Below, piece by piece: positions 1-10,645 of a stretch of DNA of 26,913 bases; positions within the stretch are counted from its first letter, which is position 1, and each line of letters starts with the position of its first letter. The stretch covers positions 1-26,913 of the forward strand of contig JAPMOS010000335.1 of the NCBI GenBank assembly GCA_027972325.1, read 5' to 3'. The notes beneath the pieces were generated by a model. The model was not told the origin of the DNA, did no database searches, and saw only the letters and a list, made by a program, of their open reading frames with translations. This DNA is from Paratrimastix pyriformis (taxonomy: Eukaryota > Preaxostyla > Paratrimastigidae). A program made the position numbers and the translations under genes.

Positions 1-54
1 CCAATCTCCTTCTGGTCTTCATCCACAATCCCCAGCTCTGCTGCCAGTCTGCAG

Positions 55-1170
55 TCATTCGCGTAGATTTCCTGGCCCGCACCGTCTTCGCAGTCTCCCA
101 GCAACTTTCTTCACCACACCTTCTGAAACCTCCAGAGCACTTCGCCCTCCTTCGACGCCCCTCATAGTCAGCCTCCACTTCGCGCTCCCGCCTTTCGCAA
201 CATGTTCTCCATGCCCACAAGGCTGGTCCATCGGGAATCTCTCACCCGCTGGTTCGAAGAGCAGAATGCCCACGTCAAACGGGCCTTCCCGCACCTTCTC
301 CCCGTCCGCCAGAAGCTCGGCAGCCAGAGCTGAAGCCCCTTCCTCAATGATAAACAGCTCCAGTTGCATGTCCCCCTCAGCGCCAAACTGACTCCATGCT
401 GCGCCTTCATTCCCTGCACCGGCCGCGTCCGGTTTGGCTTGCCCACTCCACGGGACTATCGCGATACATCGGAAGGCTCTTCCCAGCTCTACCAATTGGG
501 CTCTCCGCCCAATCACCAATTGCCGTAAATAACCGGTCCATCTCCTCCTGTGGGTTGTATTCAGGGTTGGCAAAGATGAGGAGGTCGCGATTCTCCTTAA
601 ACAACCCGTAGCCATCCAGTCTTCCACCCAAAACCAGTCATCCTTGCTGGGCGTTCTGAATTCAGGGAAGCTCAAATCGGCATTCCCAGGATGCGAGAAT
701 GCCATCGTTGTCAAACTGCCTGCTTGTCTGAGCAGAGAGGACACCACGTGGGGGTCGTCCACTGGTTTCGCAGGGTGCTCTTGTGGGTCTGCCCTTCTGC
801 CATCTCCGTACTCATCCCATCCACATATCGATCGCAGAGGTTCGCCACTTCTGTGGTGAACATTTCCCAGAAGCTGTCCCAGGTTCGGGCGCGGTACCAG
901 CGCCCCCGCGATCGCTCGATGAGCTCCCAGAGTCTGTCCATCGCTATTTGCTTACCTCTCACCTGCACACTTTGACCCATAGGCTCCCCGCCATTTTGGA
1001 GCAATTGTTCTGCATCTTCTGCTCCTTCCCTTGTCCAGCCACGCGATCAGTTTGATCGCATTGGCACCACTCCACCTTTCAGCGACACTGCCCATCATAG
1101 CCGGGCATTCAAAACCAAATGGTTCGTATAGTCTCTCGCCCCACACCAACATTTCCCATCCCTTCACCAT
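55..1170 (-). pseudogene. LINE ORF2, C-terminal region with possible zinc-binding motif
   Basis: This is minus-strand coding sequence after RNase H. One piece (about 950-1170) begins VKGWEMLVWGERL; a second (711-1004) contains RGRWYRARTWDSFWEMF and ends near TPTWCPLCSDKQ, where a CxxC pair followed by possible downstream ligands would suit the C-terminal zinc knuckle of LINEs. Downstream of the CxxC, about 700 bases (762 down to 55) remain open in one frame and include the acidic stretch LELFIIEEGASALAAELLAD. That tail is longer than I expect for a LINE and I cannot name it. The frame breaks at least once. Confidence 0.45.
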
Positions 1171-1339
1171 TGATGTAGAATCTGATGTTGGCCGTGATGT
1201 ACCGCTGCAAGATTGCCATCATGGCCAGTCTGCCCGACATTTCGCATCGCATGGTCTGCGTATTTATTCCGCCATTTCCCGTCTGAGCATTGATGACCAC
1301 CAGTGCGTTCTTGCGTTTCGGGCCGCCCTGGAGATGCGT

Positions 1340-1900
1340 CCGCGGCGGCTGAAGGACTGGAGGCTTGTGCGAAAGTCTCCCTCCACCTCCTCCCCGTCGC
1401 ATTGGTGAACCAACCGAAACCCCAGGTCCGTTCCTGCACCTTGCCTATGTCCTGTTTGATGCTTTGCCCGGCAATCTTGTCTGCCAATCCCCCTCCGCAT
1501 CCAGCGATGCCCCTGTCTCCTGGTGCCCCTTCACCCACACCAGCCGGACACCCCCTGTGCTCCTTCAGAATTCGCTGTCCCTTCGGAGGAGGCCCTCGGC
1601 CTTCGACTCGATCAGGTCCGTCGGTGTCCAGTCGTCCTTCATCAGCCTCTCCACCCATCCCTTTGCCACCTTACTGTCCGTGCGCACCTCCACGTTTGCA
1701 TCCTGTCCCACTCTGATGGCTTCCAGGATGGCTTCCTTTTGCCTTTTCCCGTGCACTCTGACCTGCACAGCCGTTCCATTCGTCCACCCACCAATGCAGT
1801 TTCCTTGGTCCGGACAGGCAATTCAGTCCGCCACTTCAGTTTCGCCTTCCACCCGCACCTCCACTCACACCTGCCTGTGTTCGACATTGCCTTCGTCCCA
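1340..1900 (-). pseudogene. LINE ORF2, RNase H domain
   Basis: The minus strand encodes EAILEAI and then VEVRTDSKVAKGWVE (about 1620-1740), which match the glutamate helix and the TDS strand of RNase H. A Gly-rich segment ending LADKIAG (about 1450-1500) fits the C-terminal G-N-x-x-A-D motif. The domain sits about 1 kb after the RT, as in RNase H-bearing LINEs, where it removes the RNA template. It is split across frames. The first catalytic Asp was not identified with confidence. Confidence 0.6.
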
Positions 1901-2685
1901 CTTGCCCGCCTTCATCCGGTTTGCCCCTGTTTGTCCAGGTTCTCCGTTCTTCTTGTCGCTGGTTTTAATGCATCCTCTGTTTCGCCATCCCTTTGCTCGT
2001 CGGCTTTCTGGTTCCTCACCCCGGCTCCTCGCTTGGCGTTTTGTTTTTTCGCCACGACCAGCTTTCCTTGTTCCCACTGCCGATGCATCTTCTCTTCGGT
2101 CTGATCCCGGATCCTCCCACCATCCTCTTTGTTCCGATCCGTCCTGCTCTTCGGTTTCCTTTGTCTTTGACCTCTCGATCCTTCCTTGCCAATCTTACAT
2201 ATTCCTTCCCACTTTGTTCCCCACACACCTGCTCCTTTGATGGCTCCACGTACTGCGGCATCGTGCCCTTCCACTGAAACCTACCGCCCACAATCAGGTC
2301 AGCCACTCCTGATGCCCTCTTCATGAGTGTCTGCCTATGCCGCTTGGTGATTTTGCATGGCTCTGCCAGCTCCTCCAGTGTTGTCGGCATTCCCCATTCC
2401 GCTTCCTTTTCAATACTTCCCCATCCCTCACGATGGCCAACCCCTTCTTGTGCAAGATCCTCAACATCCCCGACACCACCCCCGGCATCTTCTCCTTCGC
2501 GTGCAGTCTGACCCACTTCCCGGGTTGTCCAGCAGCGGCTCACTCGTCGTCCACAACTTTTGCAGCAGGGCTATCTCTTCACGGAGCATCACGCCGCACC
2601 CTTGTTGGTCTGCCACCCTGCCCAGCAGTTGCGTGAGCACCATCATGTCGTGCACATCCACCGGGTCCTGAGACCCATCCCACCC

Positions 2686-4034
2686 TCATCCTCCGGGAAG
2701 AAGAGCACCTCCGCCGGGTCGCATTTCCCCAACCCACCACCTCTCCTGAAATACTCGCGCATAGCGCTGTTGAAGAATCTCAAGGTCCTTCTGCGGCATG
2801 GGGCACTGCCTCGCCGTATATTGTAGGCACGTCGACACGCACTCGTTGATCATCTGCACCATCAACCTCGGTGGGACCTTCTTGTCCATCAGCCTGTGCA
2901 ACCTCCCACACATTTTCTGGATGACCTTCTCCGTGTTGATCTTCATGTTCATCTCCTCGTCTATCCAAATTCCCAGGTACCGGATGGCCCCACCCTTCTG
3001 CTGGACCTTGATGACTCGACCCTCACCCAGGTCCAGGTCCGTCTTGCTCTTCACCCCCACACAGGTAGTCACACTTGGTCCACGACAGCTGCATACCCGC
3101 CTCCTCCACCTTCCGTCTCACTGTGTTGACCAACCGTACCATCTGCTCCTTGGTTCGAGTGACCAGCATCACATCGTCAGCAAAGGCAAGGACTTTCACC
3201 TTCCTTCCACTATCCAGGATATACCCACCTTCCTGCTTTCGCACCTCTGCCAGCACTTCCTCCATGAATGAGATAAATAGCAGACATGAAAGCGGGTCCC
3301 CTGACTAATGCCTCTCTCTATCTCATAGCTCTCCGTCAGCCCGAAACCCGTAATGACTTTGGCCTTCCTCCCCTCGTACAGACTCTCCACATACCTGATG
3401 AATGCCTCCTCAACCCCCATCCGTCTCAACCCCTCCTCAGTGCGTCCATGTCCACTGTATCATAGGCCTTTTGATATCTAACGAGCACATGTGGAATTCC
3501 CTGCCTCCCATAATTTTCGAGTCAGTGAGCACTCCCATAATTTCTGCAATTGGGGTCTCAATCCTTCTCCCTCTCAGAAACCCAAACTGCTCCTCCCCAA
3601 ACACATTCCTTTGCACGCACCATTCTTGGAACCGCGACGCCATCACCACCTGCAATCCCTTCAAAAGACCTGTATCAAAGTGATTGGCCTTCTGCCTGCA
3701 GGGTCACCAGGGTGTTCTGTCTGCGACTTCGTGGCCATGAACACCGAACTGACCTTGAGCTCCTGCGGCACTTCACCGCTCCAACATCTCATTGTATCTC
3801 CTCCCAACCACTCTTTGATCTCTTCCCCACAGGCATGGATCATCTCTGCCGTCACTCCATCCGGGCCCGCCGCCTTACCATCGGGAGCGCCCCCAGGATT
3901 GTCTCAACATCATGCGTTGTGAGGGGGGCCATGATCACCCTCCCTTCTTCCTGCGGCCTTCTGGCACCCGCCCCACCTCGGGCCCACCGGCAACACCCTC
4001 CTTGCCAGGTCCGCCATGAAGTTCCTCCATCCAT
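2686..4034 (-). pseudogene. LINE ORF2, reverse transcriptase
   Basis: The palm and finger motifs appear in the expected order: PQELKVSSVF followed by RRPITLIQVF (about 3660-3760), EEQFGFLRGRR (about 3570-3610), ERGISQGT (about 3300), the catalytic LAFADDVMLV at 3161-3190, and RYLGIWID (about 2960-2985). They are spread over several minus-strand frames, so the enzyme is broken by multiple frameshifts. It would copy the element's RNA at the nicked target. The YLG-W box and a long thumb region with a Cys-containing stretch are typical of LINE rather than LTR reverse transcriptases. Confidence 0.85.
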
Positions 4035-4559
4035 TCTTCACCGACTCCGGATCTGTGACCACTTTGTCCACCTTTCCTCCACATTCTTAGTTGCATACGA
4101 CGTGACCGGCGCCACCCCGTCTGTCATGATGCTCCTTATATATGCGCTTGCGCTTCCTTCCAACGCCCGATCCCTCTTCCTGTAGTGCACGCCTCTCATT
4201 TTGGCCAACTGCTTCTGCATTTCCCTCCTCAGGCTCGGGTCCCGCTCCGCCATCGCCATCCGTCTCAGCTTCTTCATGCGATGGGGCTCATAATCCCTGT
4301 CTGTGTTGGCCACGTCCCGGAACCCAAACACCTTCCCCGCCGTCTCCCGCAGGATCCCACTCATCTGCTCGAACGATGGTCCGCCCTTCTCCATCGCCTT
4401 CCGAAGCAATTCCGCCACTTTCTCCCGGTACGCGCATCTTCCCCACCATCCCTTCATACTCATCCTTCCTCTTCTCCCGCAGCAACGCATCCAGGTCCGA
4501 CTTGGACGGGCAGATGGCCACCTTCCTCCGCAGCGTTCCCGCCCATGCCGGCAACATGT

Positions 4560-5207
4560 TCAAGTCAGTGACTACCATGTGATGGTCTGTGACTTCCTGC
4601 CATTGAACCTCCTCATTTCTCCACACCCACATATTGTCCAGCAATCGTGCCATCGTCCCCTGCGTCCAGCCTGGCCTCCCCTTTCTTCCCCCTTGCTTGC
4701 CCTCCGTTCCCTCCCTCCTTTCTTGTTGCGCACGAATGTGATCTCGTTCTGCTTACCCACCATCTTCGCCGTGTCATACAGACCCAGCATCTCCTGCTCA
4801 CCAACCTCCTTGGCCCAGCTATTCGCGTCCGTGTACACCACCACGCCCTCCCTCAGCTGCTCCTCCGCCATGCACTCTTCCAACCTCCTGATAATGACAT
4901 TCCTTACCCTCACCTTGTCCTCTCCCTCCCCAGTTGGGTAGTACAGATGAGCCTCAGGTTGGTCTTCCCCTCCGACCAATCGAGAAACATCAAGCAGCCA
5001 GGATCACCTCCTGACCTTGCGCACTGCTATCTGTAAGGTCCGCCTATACCCAATCATCACCTCCTTGGGTGCCGCATCTGCGTCCTCCACCACCGAGCTC
5101 CTCCAGCACCACCCTTCATCCACTTCTCCTCCAACTGTTGCTTGTTGTCTTTCGTACCAGGTCTCATGTTGTTGCTCCAGCAGGTCCGCCACTTTGCCTT
5201 CTGACAA
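4560..5207 (-). pseudogene. LINE ORF2, APE-type endonuclease (C-terminal half)
   Basis: Three APE signatures can be followed down the minus strand: HLYYPTGEGEDKVRVRN, resembling the N-x-Y-x-P segment; VVVYTDANSW, in the place of the GDFN box, with a following TFVRN; and TDHHMVVTDL, matching the SDH box that ends the domain. They lie in at least two frames, so the domain is frameshifted. In intact LINEs this endonuclease nicks target DNA to prime reverse transcription. The order and spacing relative to the RT downstream support the call; the N-terminal catalytic residues were not located. Confidence 0.6.
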
Positions 5208-5209
5208 AA

Positions 5210-7490
5210 CGCACCTTCACGACCTCATCCTTCCTCCTCCCTCGCAGCCCCGCCCTCAGGTTGGCCTCCTTCTTGCCCTGGCACCACTTCTCCACCCCTG
5301 GAATTCCTCCTCCTCCGCCTTCTCGTCATATGTCTTCGATATCCCTCATCTTTGCCACCTGCCTCTTCTTCCTTGTCGCGTTCTTCCGCGCCTTCCTGCC
5401 TGTTCATCCCGTCCCCAGGATACCTGCACCCCTGGTCCCCGTTACCGGCGCACCTGACTGCCCACCTGTCTCCTTCTTTCTTTGTTTGCCCCTCCCTTTG
5501 TCCCCCTTTGCCCTTTGCCTCTCCTCTCCAAAGCCGGTCCCCACATCGAACGCTGCATTCTCGACCCCATCCCTGCCCCCGCCATAAAAGAAAGATGTCG
5601 CCATTCTTCGTCTTCCTCGCCCACCTCCCTCACCACGCTGTCATCGAAGCGCCACCATGCCCTTCAATCCTCTTCACCGCCACCCATGTCGCCCCCTCTC
5701 TCCTTTCGCAGATCCGGTCAGCGTTCAAGAACGGTCCGGCCACCGCCACTGCGACTGGTCCACCCTGCCGTCCCGCCGATCGCGAACCACCTGGACCACC
5801 ACATCCTCCGCCCACCGCCCGTTCCTCCTGCGCGTGCCACCGATCGGCACCACACTGGGCACCTCTTCGGCACCCGTCCGTCCGCCATCACCACCTTCCG
5901 GACCGCTTCACTCATTCTGTCACCGTCCCTCTCCAGGCGCACCACCAGGCAGTCCTGCTCCCTTTCGCGGCCCTCGCTCACCCTTCCGCATTCCTGACAG
6001 ACGTACCACCCTCATCCGCGCTCCTGTCGGGATCCGAGCTTTCCTCAGCAGGTCCGCCACCGCATCCCCTGCATCCCCATCATGAAGCTCATCCAGCCCA
6101 TCAATCCCCTTCTCCCAGATTGCCTGCTCCATACCCGGGTCTCCCCAATCACCCCTCTCACAACATCGAACAACTGCCCGGCCCCCACCGCTTCCACCAC
6201 CTGGAGGGCTGTTGCCACCCAACAACGGTGGCCCGACTTATTACACACGCCTCTGTACCTCCCGACCCCCGCCCCCTGCGACAAGCCAACCCCATCAACT
6301 TCCTCCAGCTCGCCACCACCGCCAAACAACTCGCCCGGTCGCTCGATCATCCCTCCATCCGTCAATCTCTCACTGTCACGTCCCCTCCCCCTTCCATCAG
6401 AGCCTCCTTCTCCTCCCGTACCTCGTCCTCGTCCGCCTCTTCGGGCCAGTCTCTTTGCCTGCCACTCCCCCCTCCCAGTCCGCCAGCTGGGATCCTGCCC
6501 CCACCCCCAAAGCCCAAACCTCCGCCGCTCCATCATCCACACTCTCTCCTTCCACTCCGCCTCGCTTTTTAGAACCGCGTCGAGTTCCCACGCTCTCCGA
6601 TTCACGCCCGCACCTCCCCATTGAGCCATCGCCACCAGTAAACAGATTCCCACCCATCGATTCCCCCCAAATAGATTTCGTTTGGTCCAATAACGATGTC
6701 CTCGCACTCCCCCCTTCATCTGAGCCCAGAGCCTGTGGTATTCCCCGCCCCCCCTCGCTTGGATCAAGTCGATCAGGGCCATCTTCCAAAAACAAAGCCC
6801 CTGCATGAACACGCACAACCTACCAACACTACCTATCAAAATCGTCAAAAAGGATATCCACCAAACCGCCATCATTCCCTGCCAACTCATGCAGAGACCC
6901 GTCCGCCCAACTCCGGCCGAAGATTCCCTCCCCGGGGGGTGCTCAACCTGGCAGTAGCAAGCTGCCCCATCAGTTTCCTCCACCGTCCGCTCTACCCCAT
7001 TCCTCTGTTTCAATTCCCCGGTCTTTTTTTTCACCAAATCAGATCCCCATCCGCTCGTTCTTCTTCCTCCTACGCTGCCCTCTCCGGCTGGCCGATTCCC
7101 CACCGATCGCCACGTTTCCTTTGCCACGCCTCCTTCTTCCTTTTGGTCCGTCCCCAACATTATTCTATTATCACAGCTCCTCCATTTCTGATACAGCAGC
7201 CGTCCCCACCCGCAGGCCGGCCCCTGATCATGTTGCCCAAGTTCACACCCATTTTCTCCAGTCTGTGTAACAAACCACCACTTCACCCACCATTTTCCTT
7301 CAATAAGATCGATCGTGCCCCCATGCGAGTGGCCCAACGACGATACTGCGTTTTTGTCCAGCTCAATACGTACCATCCGTACGTAAGGACTGAATCCAGT
7401 CGTAACCATCCCGTACCCTTTATGAATATATAATGGTTGCTCAAGGCATGTTTTCAAAAAAGATTCAGATTGAAAACACAACACCTCAAA
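5210..7490 (-). other. LINE interior without a recognisable domain
   Basis: These 2.3 kb lie between ORF1 and the recognisable endonuclease. The minus-strand frames are purine-rich, with Gly, Arg and Glu runs, and no single frame holds a domain I can name. It probably carries the ORF1 to ORF2 junction and the N-terminal half of the endonuclease, too decayed to read by eye. The long Pro/Ser-rich frames on the plus strand here are antisense shadows. Confidence 0.4.
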
Positions 7491-7493
7491 CCA

Positions 7494-8516
7494 AATCACA
7501 GCAACCCCTTGGCCGCCACACGCACCACAGTCCGCCGAACAATAGTCCGCGGCCCCCCATATTGCTGCTGCTTCTCCCTCGCCAGCCGGTCTCGTTCCTC
7601 GGGATCGACCACCAATAACCACGTACCGTCCCAGCGACCAGTCAGGAAGGCTTGTCCCTTCCTGGCAATGGTCGCTGGGCGGATTGGAGGCGTCAGGCTC
7701 GCCAACCAGGCCTCGACAGCCGGCACAGTCGCCAGATCCCGACGGCGCAGCATCGCCAGCTTCTTGTTGGGCGGCACCTCGACCCGCACTTCGGGAGGCA
7801 CCACGGTAATGGGGTTGGCATCCCGGCGCGGGAACCACTTCGGCATTTCTTCTTCTCCCTCCGCAAAGAAGCTGACTTGAAAGATCGCAGGCATTAACTT
7901 GAACACCCTCAGAGAATCTACCAAAACCATAACACCCCTTCTCCATAGCACAACACAAACCTTTCCTTCCCAACCAAGTCGCCACATCCTCTTCACTGGC
8001 CTCCGTCGGAAAGCCAGCAAGCGTCGCCTTGAAGAGCGTTGTCGTGATAATGTCCGGCTGGAATTCAGTCGCCACAGCCACAATAGGCCTCACAGTAGCA
8101 TGAAACTTCTGGCCAAGTTCCTCAACCCTTGTGAACTGCTCGGCCGTCGGACGATCGAATAGAATTGAGAATTCGGGGAACGACCCCTCCACCGCGGCGC
8201 CCGCAAAAGACGCCTGAATTTCAGCATAGGACAGAGGATTCCCATCAGGGAACAAGAGCGTAGCCCCAATAGCCTGCAGCACAAAAAAGATCGTCAGGAT
8301 CACTCCAAGCCGCCGGCCCCAACTCAGGGCGCTTCGTTTGCGGCACTCAATCAAACAGACCTGATCCCAACATGGGCTCTCCCTCATCCTTGCAGGAGCC
8401 GCCGCCTCCGCCGCACTCTTCTCGGCCGCACGCTTGTGTTGTTGCACACGGGCAGCCTCTTGCGCAGCCGCCTCCTTCTCAGCATCAGACATAGTCACAG
8501 ATTCAGAATCAGCCAT
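7494..8516 (-). pseudogene. LINE ORF1-like protein, frameshifted
   Basis: The ATG at 8516 opens a protein with an Ala/Glu/Lys-rich, probably coiled N terminus (about residues 1-45), a hydrophobic stretch near residues 70-90, and a possible RRM-like fold around TLAGFPTEASEEDVATWL. The frame then shifts near 7960, and the coding signal continues in another minus frame to a stop at 7494, giving about 340 residues in all. The second part is basic and proline-rich. Its position just inside the LINE 5' end makes it the ORF1, the RNA-binding chaperone of such elements. The RRM is a guess from one short stretch. The open frame that continues from 8516 down to 6045 is not convincing as protein after about residue 185. 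Confidence 0.5.
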
Positions 8517-8566
8517 CTTCTGCGGAGAAATTCAAACGTTGAAGGTCAACTCGACCCCGGGGGGCA

Positions 8567-9314
8567 ATGTTGCTAAAACACTCCATTTAAAACACTCATT
8601 GTCATCATGAATATTTATCAATGCTTTCTTCTGGTTCAATACCTCTGGTAATTCAATGTAACTGCTTCCACGCATTGGCTTGTATGAGGCTACATTCAAA
8701 AACACATTCTCAATACGTTTTAGGACCCATGCACTTCCATTGTTAACAAAATTGTCCACGAGCTCTTGGATTCTCGACACTGCATTCCCAATTCCTTCTT
8801 CAATGTCTTTCTTACCGAGAATTCGAATGCTGCCCGACGAAAAGTGTCCATACATTGACTTGTCTTCTTTGGTGAACTGACATTTCAACACGATGTTCAG
8901 TTTGAACTGTCCTCCCTTCATCTCTTCATATAATATCTTTTTTATCATTCCTTCAGTGTCCACAAAACATCTCTCAACACTTTGCTTGTAGTCAGTTGCC
9001 TCGATCTTTCCATGGTTCATAATCGAATAGTTCTTCATAAAGCCTTTCATGGCTTTCTTGCATTCTACCACTTCATATTGTGCTATTTTTCCAAACTCAT
9101 CTTCGACGTTTTCTGCTCCTTTTGTTGATAAGGCATCTACGTCAATAACTTCTTCTTGTGCAATCTTCACTTCTTTCTTTTCTTTCTTTTCCTTCTTTTC
9201 CTCTTTTGGTGATGCTGCCTGACGTTTATTTATGTATTCTTCGAACAACTTCTTCGCCTCTTCATCTGAGAGTCCATCAAATGCAACAAATGGATTTGCG
9301 GTTTTAGTTGTCAT
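8567..9314 (-). pseudogene. N-terminal part of Polinton-type DNA polymerase protein, interrupted by the LINE
   Basis: About 250 residues read from the ATG at 9314. The N terminus is short and acidic, followed by a Lys/Glu-rich stretch (about residues 35-50). The C-terminal part has GSAWVLKRIENVFLNVASYK, then RGSSYIELP, KKALINI and CFKWSVL. From memory of the family, this run is characteristic of the region ahead of the polymerase domain in large pPolB proteins of animal and protist Polintons and adintoviruses. Coding similarity stops at CFKWSVLA, exactly where the GC-rich LINE leader begins, so the polymerase domain itself has been displaced out of the window. It is divergent from the integrase across a 100-base AT-rich gap that would hold both promoters. 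Confidence 0.6.
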
Positions 9315-9415
9315 GTCTATAGTAGTGTGAGATAAAATTTTTTCATAATATTTTATTAATCTATAAATTTAAGGTTTCTCTAAGTCACTTTTAATTTTAT
9401 AACTTCATTATACTA

Positions 9416-10449
9416 ATGGAAAAGACCATTCAGAATGCTTATAGCGATCCTAAAACGGGCTTTGTTTCTGCTCCTAAATTGTATCGAAAACTTAAACAAG
9501 ATGACAAGAAAATCACCTTAGATGCTGTCCAAAACGTGCTAAATAAGACACCTGATTATCAAATCATGAAAGAAGATAGAAAACCCAAAAGTTCAACACG
9601 ATTGTGGCTCATACTGCTCTCGCATGTGTTCAGATGGATATCATCATCTATGATCGTTTTAAGACGAGAACTGGATTCGAGAACATCCTCTGTGTTATTG
9701 ATGTGTACTCTCGTTATGCTGCCTGTCGTCCACTTAAAACAAGAAAGCCCACTGAGGTTCTCAAAGCAATTAAAAGTATCTTCCATGATGACTTAAAAGG
9801 TACTCCTGAAAACATCAACTGTGACAATGAATTCCAAGCTAAACAATATGTCAAATGGATGACTGATAATCATGTTGTGGCTCATTTCAGTGACCCTGAA
9901 GAAATCAATAAGAATAGTATTGTTGAACGATTCAATCGTACAATTGCTCTCAAACTACAACGTTGGCGTCTCTCTTCTGGTGACTCCGATTGGACTAAAG
10001 TTCTTCCTGATTTGGTATCTTCTTACAACAATGATTACCACAGAACCATTAAAGCAACACCTTATAATGTGTTCAACAACCATGATACAAACAAACAATC
10101 AGTCACTCAAATAGAACGTATTTATAATATTGGTGACCATGTTCGTGCTGTTCGAAAGCTCAAAGCATTCGCTAAAGGTGATGAAGTAAAGTATTCTCTC
10201 GCTGTCTATATCATTGACTCATTCGATGGTAAAAAGTATGTTCTCAAGAACCTGAAGTCTGGAGAACTGTTGAAAAAACACTACAAACAATATGAGTTGA
10301 AGAAGGTTGGTGAAATCATCGAGAAGGAGAGCACTGAAAAAGCTGTCAAGAAGATTGATGACACAAAGAAGAAAAGACTCGTCAAACGAAGACTGACTCG
10401 AGAAGGTATTGACACAGATAATATAATGCATGATATGCAGCTCCGTTAA
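9416..10449 (+). pseudogene. Retrovirus-type integrase of Polinton X (lightly broken)
   Basis: The protein joins the ends of the linear element to host DNA. The N-terminal region (LYRKLKQDDKKITLDAVQNV) resembles the helical N terminus of Polinton integrases. The catalytic core follows, with VQMDIIIYDRF (first Asp), a CVIDVYSRY strand, NCDNEFQA (second Asp) and NSIVERFNRTI (Glu), in the D,D-35-E arrangement. After it come SDWTKVLPDLVSSYN and a C-terminal SH3/chromo-like segment with KYVLKNLKSGE, then a Lys-rich tail. Length is close to other Polinton integrases. It looks nearly whole, with about one break. It lies next to the TIR and shares its final four bases with the convergent 56-residue ORF. 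The family call is firm from the catalytic motifs. Confidence 0.88.
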
Positions 10450-10616
10450 TGGAAATATTCATTTTCATACACTATTGTTGTGGAATCGTCACTCTCATCT
10501 CCTTTCTTCTTAGTTATTGTAACAGTGAAATATTCATCACCATGAAGCTTAATCAACTCCTGTAGGAGTTCAAATAGCGCCCTATCAATCTTAACTGGAT
10601 GCTTATCACAATTCAT
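10446..10616 (-). CDS. Small ORF, 56 residues, next to the TIR of X
   Basis: An intact minus-strand ORF starts at the ATG at 10616 and ends in TAA, its stop sharing the TTAA of the integrase stop. The protein starts MNCDKHPVKIDRALFELL, has a short amphipathic helix, then FTVTITKKKGDESDD. I recognise no family. Support comes from tight packing against the integrase, a promoter-like sequence 4 bases upstream of the ATG that is also found ahead of the first gene of element Y, and the lack of any other use for this strand here. It could be a small DNA-binding or regulatory protein, which is a guess. Confidence 0.5.
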   Translation of the reverse strand: MNCDKHPVKIDRALFELLQELIKLHGDEYFTVTITKKKGDESDDSTTIVYENEYFH

Positions 10617-10645
10617 TCTCTATATACTAACTATAGATAATTATT
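10617..10645 (-). promoter_or_regulatory. Promoter-like element ahead of the 56-residue ORF
   Basis: Read on the minus strand, 10639-10621 is TATCTATAGTTAGTATATA, ending 4 bases before the ATG. The identical 19 bases occur at 17518-17536, 10 bases before the 224-residue gene of Y. TCTA-centred late promoters are known in some virophages and giant viruses of the Mavirus/CroV group; calling this a promoter is an inference from position and conservation. Confidence 0.5.

Larger units (their letters stand above)
1..8565 (-). mobile_element. LINE retrotransposon (APE, RT, RNase H), decayed, 3' end outside window
   Basis: This is a non-LTR retrotransposon on the minus strand, reading from about 8565 down past base 1. 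The domains come in LINE order: an ORF1-like protein, an APE-type endonuclease, a reverse transcriptase with an FADD box, RNase H, and a Cys-rich C-terminal part. RNase H after the RT is a feature of the I-like and some algal and protist LINE clades, so I place it only as an RNase H-bearing LINE. The reading frame changes many times across ORF2, so the copy is dead. The plus strand is strongly C+T-rich, meaning the coding strand is purine-rich, unlike the AT-rich DNA to the right. The right edge lies near 8565, where AT-rich virus coding sequence gives way to a GC-rich leader that precedes the ATG at 8516. Confidence 0.85.

Noticed and set aside
1365-2240. 291-residue plus-strand frame, Ser/Pro/Leu-rich
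   Set aside because: It is a shadow of the LINE RNase H and linker region on the minus strand; composition only.
5352-6572. 406-residue open frame on the plus strand, Pro/Ser/His-rich
   Set aside because: It is antisense to the purine-rich LINE strand; C-rich DNA gives long stop-free Pro/Ser frames, and there is no domain.
6045-8516. 823-residue open frame as one protein
   Set aside because: Only the first 180 or so residues look like protein. The coding signal moves to another frame near 7960, and the rest is Gly/Arg/Glu-rich chance reading.
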